Shown here one piece after another: positions 58,798 through 64,000 of a stretch of DNA of 64,000 nucleotides (the first letter of the stretch is position 1; each line of letters starts with the position of its first letter). The notes beneath the pieces were generated by a model, which had not been told where the DNA came from, did no database searches, and worked only from the letters and a program-made list of their open reading frames with translations. The DNA is taken from NCBI RefSeq assembly GCF_014137865.1, contig NZ_JACGWU010000002.1, forward strand, positions 62,001 through 126,000, read 5' to 3'. The position numbers and the translations under genes are program-made. The DNA comes from Alpinimonas psychrophila (GTDB taxonomy: Bacteria > Actinomycetota > Actinomycetes > Actinomycetales > Microbacteriaceae).

Positions 58798-59628
58798 ATG
58801 TCGATTCCAGATTTTACCGGAATCGAGCCGGAATCGTCTTGGACGGGGCTCAAGTCGGATGAGGCTTGGCCACGTCAGCCTGCGTTGTCCATCCGCGGCC
58901 TCAGCAAGCGTTTCGGTGACCTCGTGGCTGTCGACAGCATTGACCTCGACGTTCCCGTTGGCTCGTTTTACGGCCTCGTGGGCCCCAACGGTGCGGGCAA
59001 AACGACGACGCTTTCGATGTCCACCGGACTCATGCGCCCCGACTCCGGTACGATCCGCATTCAGGGCGTCGACGTGTGGGAGCACCCGCTCGAGGCTAAA
59101 CGCCTCGTAGGCGTCCTCGCCGACGGTGTGCGTCTTTTTGATCGCCTCACCGGGGAACAGCTTGTCACCTATTCAGGCCTGCTGTCTGGCATGGATCGCC
59201 CCACTGTGGCAGTGCGCGTTGCCGACCTACTGCGGCTGCTCGACCTCGAGGTAGCTGCAGGAACCCTTGTGGTGGACTATTCGGCTGGCATGACCAAGAA
59301 AATCGCCCTCGCTTGTGCGCTCGTGCACGCCCCGCGGCTACTTGTACTCGACGAACCCTTCGAATCCGTTGATCCCGTGTCAGCGGCAAACATTCGCGAT
59401 ATCCTCGCCGGCTATGTGAAGAGCGGCGGTACGGTGATCGTTTCCAGCCACGCCATGGACCTCGTGCAACGGATGTGTGATCACGTCGCAGTGATAGCGG
59501 CCGGACGAGTGCTGGCCGCGGGCACCATCGACGAAGTGCGCGCAGGCGCGTCCTTAGAAGACCGTTTCGTAGAACTGGTTGGCGGGCGCCACCATTCGGA
59601 GGGCCCGGAATGGTTGCGCATCTCCTAA
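58798..59628 (+). CDS. ABC transporter ATP-binding protein
   Basis: A 276-aa ATPase of an ABC-2-type exporter. Walker A GPNGAGKTTTL at about 61-71, signature DYSAGMTKKIALACALV (degenerate LSGGQ), Walker B LLVLDEPFESVDP, H-loop VIVSSHAMDLVQ. ATG preceded by GGAGG. It overlaps the permease gene by 19 nt. The exported molecule is unknown, and there is no link to the catabolic genes other than proximity. Confidence 0.92.
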   Translation: MSIPDFTGIEPESSWTGLKSDEAWPRQPALSIRGLSKRFGDLVAVDSIDLDVPVGSFYGLVGPNGAGKTTTLSMSTGLMRPDSGTIRIQGVDVWEHPLEAKRLVGVLADGVRLFDRLTGEQLVTYSGLLSGMDRPTVAVRVADLLRLLDLEVAAGTLVVDYSAGMTKKIALACALVHAPRLLVLDEPFESVDPVSAANIRDILAGYVKSGGTVIVSSHAMDLVQRMCDHVAVIAAGRVLAAGTIDEVRAGASLEDRFVELVGGRHHSEGPEWLRIS

Positions 59629-61196
59629 AACTTCGTCTGCTCGTTCTCAAGAACACCCTGTTGCGTAGCCCGTGGCAGCTCGTCGCCGTGATCTTTGGTG
59701 GCGTCTATGGCCTTGGCCTACTTGCCTCCGGGGGTGCCGGACTCTTTTTCTTGAGTCGGGCGCCCGTCGACCTCATCCGCACGGTCACCGTCCTTGGTGG
59801 ATCGATCCTCGTGCTCGGCTGGATTCTCATACCGCTGCTCGCCTCAGGCATCGATGTGACCCTCGCTCCGGATAAGCTTCGCACGTTCCCGATTCCTTTG
59901 AATCAGCTTTTGCTTGGACTGTTTGTCAGCGGCGTGCTCGGGGTGCCGGGAATCATGACGTTACTGCTGTCGCTCGCCACGATCGGGACCTGGTGGCAGT
60001 ATCCGCTTCTCGCCCTCGCCGCGATGGCTTGCGCGGTTGTCGCCGCGGCGACCTGCGTCGTAGGATCGCGGATGGTTGTCAGCCTCGCCACGGTGTTCTT
60101 CTCTGGCCGCCGGTTCCGCGAAGTGATCGGCCTCGTCGCCCTCGTGTTGTTGTTGCTGTCTGGCCCGATTATTGGCACCCTCACGACCGGGTTCGGCACC
60201 GCCTCTTTTTCAACGCTCGCAAGCTATGCCGAGGTTTTGTCGTGGACTCCGCTTGGCGCCGTATGGGCAGTGCCCGCCGAACTCGCGGCTGGTAACGGAA
60301 TTACAGCCGGAGCGAAATTTCTCATCGCCGTCGCGACCCTCGTCGCGGCGACTTTGCTGTGGCGCCACAACCTCGCAGCCGTGCTGGTTACTCCCCCACA
60401 CTCGACTAATCGGCACACAGGCGCAGGAGCAAGAGCAGGCAAACTTGGCCTCTTTGCCCGAATGCCTGGCACTCCGGCAGGCGCTGTCGCCGCCCGTTGC
60501 CTCACCTATTGGATGCGTGACCCTCGCTACGGGCGACAACTCACCTCGCTGCTCATCGCGCCGGCACTCATGGTGTTCTACAGCATCCTCTTCGATTCAA
60601 CCAACTTTTTAATCGCGATCGGCCCGTTCCTGGCTCTCACCCTCTCGCTCGCAATCTTCAGCGACGTGTCCTACGACAGCACTGCATTCGCCGCTCACCT
60701 CGCCTCAGGCATTCGCGGGATCGACGATCGCAGAGGCCGTATTGTCGCCATTAGTGTGTTCGCGGTGCCGATCACACTCCTCAGCGTGATCGTGCCCATC
60801 GCGTTTGCCGGAACGTGGGCTCTCCTGCCGGCCATTCTGGGGCTCTCGATCGGCCTGTTACTGAGTGGCTTCGGGCTCTCGAGCGTGACCTCCGCCACCA
60901 TCGTCATGCCCGTGCCTGCGCCGGGAGAGAACCCATTCGCTTCGCGGCCGGGCGGGGGTTTCTCCGCAATGGTCTCGACGTTCGCCACGTGGGGCATTTT
61001 GTCGCTGCTCGTACTGCCCGAAATCGCCCTCCTCGTCACCCAGCTCATTACCGGCCAACTGTTTTGGGGGTGGCTCGCGCTTCTCGTGGGTATCGCCCTC
61101 GGTATCGTGTTTTTGCGACTCGGTGTTCGTCGAGGGGGCGTGCGCCTCGACGTGCGCGGAGCCGACCTGTTTGAAAGTCTTCAGCGCCAACGGTGA
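59610..61196 (+). CDS. ABC-2-type membrane permease
   Basis: A 528-aa integral membrane protein starting MVAHLLKLRLLVLKNTLLRSPW. I count roughly ten to twelve hydrophobic helices (for example LVAVIFGGVYGLGLLASGGAGLFFL and VLGGSILVLGWILIPLLASGI). The second half repeats the pattern after KLGLFARMPGTPAGAVAARCL, suggesting two fused permease halves. It pairs with the overlapping ATPase. No substrate can be assigned. Confidence 0.85.
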   Translation: MVAHLLKLRLLVLKNTLLRSPWQLVAVIFGGVYGLGLLASGGAGLFFLSRAPVDLIRTVTVLGGSILVLGWILIPLLASGIDVTLAPDKLRTFPIPLNQLLLGLFVSGVLGVPGIMTLLLSLATIGTWWQYPLLALAAMACAVVAAATCVVGSRMVVSLATVFFSGRRFREVIGLVALVLLLLSGPIIGTLTTGFGTASFSTLASYAEVLSWTPLGAVWAVPAELAAGNGITAGAKFLIAVATLVAATLLWRHNLAAVLVTPPHSTNRHTGAGARAGKLGLFARMPGTPAGAVAARCLTYWMRDPRYGRQLTSLLIAPALMVFYSILFDSTNFLIAIGPFLALTLSLAIFSDVSYDSTAFAAHLASGIRGIDDRRGRIVAISVFAVPITLLSVIVPIAFAGTWALLPAILGLSIGLLLSGFGLSSVTSATIVMPVPAPGENPFASRPGGGFSAMVSTFATWGILSLLVLPEIALLVTQLITGQLFWGWLALLVGIALGIVFLRLGVRRGGVRLDVRGADLFESLQRQR

Positions 61197-61255
61197 TTAC
61201 CCGGTCAATGACCTTGACCCCATGCATTCTTCAAGGGCACGAAGGCACAGGCAGC

Positions 61256-61549
61256 CTAAAAATCAAGCGTCTCGTAAAAGTCACGGTGGCGATCTAACAA
61301 GGCCGGAATACCGTAGTTCTTCCCCCACGTGGCAAAATGTTTCGATTCACCGTGAACACGAAATGCGTCTTGATCCGTGTAAATTTCGAAGATTCTGAAG
61401 GTGCCGTGTTCGGCTGGGTCTTGATAGACCTGAAAGTAGAGGTTGCCCTCCTCGGCACGAGACAGTTCAGAAAGGTGAGCGAGGGCCTCGGCAACAATGT
61501 GTTCGCTTCCGGGCTTAGCAATCCAAATTGCGTTGCAGACGTACGACAT
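61256..61549 (-). CDS. ABM-domain putative quinol monooxygenase
   Basis: A 97-aa antibiotic-biosynthesis-monooxygenase (ABM) ferredoxin-like protein. N-terminal VCNAIWIAKPGSEHIVAEAL, central NLYFQVYQDPAEHGTFRIFEIYTDQDAF, and the HGESKHF motif are typical of YgiN-like proteins, some of which oxidise quinols. It lies convergent with the ABC permease and 108 bp downstream of the thiolase. It may deal with quinones from aromatic metabolism; this is inference. Confidence 0.83.
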   Translation of the reverse strand: MSYVCNAIWIAKPGSEHIVAEALAHLSELSRAEEGNLYFQVYQDPAEHGTFRIFEIYTDQDAFRVHGESKHFATWGKNYGIPALLDRHRDFYETLDF

Positions 61550-61657
61550 TGTTGGTCTCCTTCGTGTGTTTGAGGATACCCCCTCACGTCGACCCCGTCA
61601 GCATCAACAAAAATGCAACGGCTTTGCCCCCCGTCTATTAGCGTGAATGCGGGAGAG

Positions 61658-62845
61658 CTAAAGGGCCTGAAGCACGACGGCAGAGCCCTGCCCACCACCA
61701 CCGCAGATTCCGGCAGCACCGATCGAACCCGATCCCGCGGCCGCGAGTCGCCGCGCAAGGTGGCCCACGATACGAGCGCCCGAGGCGCCAATGGGATGTC
61801 CCATGGCAATGGCACCCCCGTGCGCATTGACGATGGCGGGGTCTACGCCCAAAATCCGAGTCGACTGCACGGCCACGGCAGCAAACGCCTCATTGATTTC
61901 GACGGCGGCAAGCTCGCCAACGGTCACAGTGGTCTTCGCCAAAGCCGCGTTGATGGCGTTGGCCGGCTGCGCGTGAAGGGAGTAATCGGGGCCAGCCACG
62001 AAAGCGTGCGACAGCACGCGGGCAATTCCGCTGATGCCGCGGGCGGTAGCCGCGGCATCGCTCATGAGCACGACGGCAGCAGCGCCATCTGTTATTTGCG
62101 ACGCATTACCCGCCGTGATGGTGCCGTCGGGGCTAAAGGCCGGGCGCAACTTTGCGAGAGATTCCACGGTAGTTTCCGGCCGTACACCGTCATCAGTCGC
62201 GATGGAAACCGAGCCCGAACGGGTCGTCAGGACGTACGGCTCAATTTCGTCTTCGAGAAAAGCTTGCGAAGCTGCAAGACGAGCGTGAGAAGCGGCCGCG
62301 ACCTCGTCTTGGTCGATCCGGCTAATCCCGAGAGGCACGATGTAGTCCTCCGTGGAGGCACCCATGGAACGCTTCTCGAAGGCATCCGTCAGGCCGTCAT
62401 GTTCGACCGTGTCGAGAAACTCGATGGCGCCATACTTCTTGCCAACACGCGAGCCCGACCACACGTGAGGTGCAAGCGACATCGACTCTTGCCCCACGAC
62501 AACGACGATATCGGCCTCACCGGATTCGATGAGGCGCACCCCCGCCACGATAGCTTCAATGCCCGACAGGCATACGGCGTTCAGTGTGAGAGCGGGCACC
62601 TTCAGTGGAATTCCGGCACCCACCGCGGACTGACGGGCGGGGTTTTGCCCTGCACCGCCCTGCAGCACTTGACCGGCATAGACGTTGTCGACCTCTTCAG
62701 GGGCAACCCCTGCGCGGGCGAGAGCCGCCGTGATGGCGTGCGCTCCCAGTGCCGTTGCCGGAACGCCCGACAGTGAGCCGTTGAACTTCACGAACGGCGT
62801 GCGGGCATAACCCACGATCAGAGTGGACGTGGCGGCGGCGCTCAT
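61658..62845 (-). CDS. Acetyl-CoA acetyltransferase-type thiolase
   Basis: A 395-aa thiolase. Nucleophile Cys in [14 protein letters not shown] near residue 89, [46 protein letters not shown] (His), and [14 protein letters not shown] (Cys). It is closer in style to biosynthetic/degradative acetyl-CoA acetyltransferases than to PcaF at 34952. It overlaps the CoA-transferase B gene by 4 nt. A role in acetoacetate or 3-oxoacid breakdown is likely; duplication of the pca function is also possible. Confidence 0.92.
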   Translation of the reverse strand: MSAAATSTLIVGYARTPFVKFNGSLSGVPATALGAHAITAALARAGVAPEEVDNVYAGQVLQGGAGQNPARQSAVGAGIPLKVPALTLNAVCLSGIEAIVAGVRLIESGEADIVVVVGQESMSLAPHVWSGSRVGKKYGAIEFLDTVEHDGLTDAFEKRSMGASTEDYIVPLGISRIDQDEVAAASHARLAASQAFLEDEIEPYVLTTRSGSVSIATDDGVRPETTVESLAKLRPAFSPDGTITAGNASQITDGAAAVVLMSDAAATARGISGIARVLSHAFVAGPDYSLHAQPANAINAALAKTTVTVGELAAVEINEAFAAVAVQSTRILGVDPAIVNAHGGAIAMGHPIGASGARIVGHLARRLAAAGSGSIGAAGICGGGGQGSAVVLQAL

Positions 62846-63504
62846 GAATTTGCTCCTACGATGGCTGAATCAAGGTCAATGGAAAAGGGTGCTCCCGTTT
62901 TTGCGGCAATTTCGGCCTCGGTGACCCCGGGGGCGAGGGCGCGCAGGACAAGACCATTCTCGCTGACATCGAAGACGGCCAGGTCACTGATAATGCGGTC
63001 CACGACGCGGGCACCAGTCAACGGCAGGTCGCACTCCATCACGATTTTGTGGCTCTCGTCCTTGGCAACATGCTCGGTGAGAACGATGACGCGCGGCGTT
63101 CCCGCCACCAAGTCCATGGCGCCTCCCATCCCTTTTACGAGCTTGCCGGGAATCGTCCAGTTGGCGAGGTCCCCCTTGGCGGAGACCTGCATGGCGCCCA
63201 AAACGGCCAGCGCAACGTGGCCCCCACGAATCATGCCAAATGACATTGCGGAGTCAAAGAAGCTTCCGCCCGGCATCAACGTGACGGTCTGTTTGCCGGC
63301 GTTGATGAGATCCGCGTCTTCGTCACCGTCGAAAGGAAATGGGCCCATACCGAGAAGTCCATTTTCACTCTGCAACGTAACGTTGACGCCTTCGGGAATG
63401 TGATTTGCCACGAGCGTGGGAATACCAATTCCGAGGTTGACGTATTCGCCGTCTTTGATTTCGGATGCCGCAATGGCGGCCATCTGATCGCGAGTCCAAG
63501 GCAT
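62842..63504 (-). CDS. 3-oxoacid CoA-transferase subunit B
   Basis: A 220-aa subunit: [18 protein letters not shown] near residues 21-38, [17 protein letters not shown] (catalytic Glu), [45 protein letters not shown] precedes the ATG. It pairs with the partial subunit A upstream and the thiolase downstream. Sequence style is succinyl-CoA:3-oxoacid (ScoB) rather than PcaJ, but the substrate is not proven. Confidence 0.9.
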   Translation of the reverse strand: MPWTRDQMAAIAASEIKDGEYVNLGIGIPTLVANHIPEGVNVTLQSENGLLGMGPFPFDGDEDADLINAGKQTVTLMPGGSFFDSAMSFGMIRGGHVALAVLGAMQVSAKGDLANWTIPGKLVKGMGGAMDLVAGTPRVIVLTEHVAKDESHKIVMECDLPLTGARVVDRIISDLAVFDVSENGLVLRALAPGVTEAEIAAKTGAPFSIDLDSAIVGANS

Positions 63505-63517
63505 GATGAGTCCCTTC

Positions 63518-64000
63518 CTAGTTTGCCGCTACGAGCGGAGAGTCAGTCAATGCGTCGGAAAAAACGGTGCGGGAGCGAACGGTGCGCTGTTCGATTTCTT
63601 TTTCCCGAGCCTTGGCCGGGATGAGGCGCTGGATGAAAATTCCGGGGGTGACGATGATGTTGGGGTCGATGAAGGCACTCTCCACTATGTGCTCGGCCTC
63701 GGCAATCGTCAGGCGGCCACACTGAGCGACCAGCGGATTAAAATTTCGGGCCGTGTGGCGGTAGATCAAGTTACCGGCGGAGTCGCCCTGGTAGGCATGC
63801 ACGAGAGCAATATCGGCCACAATTCCGCGCTCCAAAACGTAGGTTTCGCCGTCAAAGTCCATGTGTTCTTTGCCCTCGGCAATGGGCGTACCGACCCCGG
63901 TCTTTGTGTAGAAGCCCGGGATCCCCGAACCACCAGCACGCATCCGCTCAGCGAGGGTTCCTTGCGGAACGAACTCGACTTCAAGTTCCTTATCAAGATA
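63518..64000 (-). CDS. 3-oxoacid CoA-transferase subunit A (partial, cut by window edge)
   Basis: The C-terminal 160 residues of a subunit A, open at the right edge. [59 protein letters not shown], and [18 protein letters not shown] are ScoA-like. The gene continues outside the window. It forms the first gene of the scoA-scoB-thiolase set, separated from subunit B by 13 bp. Confidence 0.9.
   Translation of the reverse strand, partial: YLDKELEVEFVPQGTLAERMRAGGSGIPGFYTKTGVGTPIAEGKEHMDFDGETYVLERGIVADIALVHAYQGDSAGNLIYRHTARNFNPLVAQCGRLTIAEAEHIVESAFIDPNIIVTPGIFIQRLIPAKAREKEIEQRTVRSRTVFSDALTDSPLVAAN

Noticed and set aside
1-64000. tRNA or rRNA genes, att sites
   Set aside because: No cloverleaf-like sequence with GTTCGAATC-type T-loop plus acceptor pairing, and no rRNA stretches, were recognised; island borders show no duplicated att sequence I could see.

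Overview
The window looks like chromosome of a high-GC actinomycete, most likely Microbacteriaceae-like. Evidence: a compact minus-strand smc-ftsY-ffh block, Actinobacteria-type coding, many ATGA/GTGA gene overlaps, and a phosphorylation-initiated p-cresol (cre-type) cluster of the kind known from Corynebacterium. Taxonomy is inference from gene content only.

Region 1 (1-5.6 kb) is a decayed defence island: a frameshifted Fic pseudogene, an intact AbiEi/AbiEii type IV toxin-antitoxin pair with a dyad operator, an intact ApeA-like HEPN abortive-infection protein, a frameshifted C-terminal remnant of an AlbA_2/AAA_4-type ATP-binding protein, and a wrecked IS256-family transposase.

Region 2 (5.9-26.4 kb) is a two-armed catabolic island regulated by two closely related IclR proteins. 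The left arm (+) holds an SDR, a SelA-like PLP enzyme that has lost its catalytic lysine and is frameshifted, a 3-hydroxyacyl-CoA dehydrogenase-like protein and IclR-1. An IS3 remnant and a broken yraN lie between the arms. The right arm (-) reads as one operon: peptide-type ABC importer, Gfo/Idh/MocA dehydrogenase, MBL-fold protein with a degenerate metal motif, amidohydrolase/deacetylase, MDR dehydrogenase lacking the structural-zinc cysteines, intact SelA-like enzyme, an unknown 66-aa protein, RidA, IclR-2, phosphotriesterase-family protein, FAH-family protein and an FMN alpha-hydroxyacid oxidoreductase. The same operator-like dyad, TGAACT-N2-AGTT, lies before the first gene of each arm. 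The gene set suggests import, N-deacylation, deamination through an enamine/imine, and hydrolysis or oxidation of a 2-oxo or 2-hydroxy acid. The substrate is unknown, and this is the best candidate here for an undescribed system.

Region 3 (26.8-33.4 kb) is core: a small membrane protein, ffh, ftsY and smc.

Region 4 (33.5-58.7 kb) is an aromatic-degradation supercluster. pcaIJF and a PcaR-like IclR are followed by an AttH/CrtC-like lipoprotein, pcaD, an IclR next to pobA, and an amidohydrolase. Next comes a Baeyer-Villiger-type monooxygenase set (BVMO, two SDRs, ALDH, DUF2218). Last is a ten-gene cre-type system: IclR, P450, split PEP-synthase-like phenol kinase, two HD phosphohydrolases, SDR, 2Fe-2S ferredoxin, ferredoxin reductase and ALDH. 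Together they would take p-cresol or related alkylphenols to 4-hydroxybenzoate, then protocatechuate and the lower beta-ketoadipate pathway. The protocatechuate ring-cleavage genes pcaGH, pcaB and pcaC are not in the window.

Region 5 (58.8-64 kb) holds an ABC-2 exporter pair, an ABM-domain monooxygenase, and a second thiolase/CoA-transferase set cut by the window edge. No rRNA, tRNA or CRISPR array was recognised.
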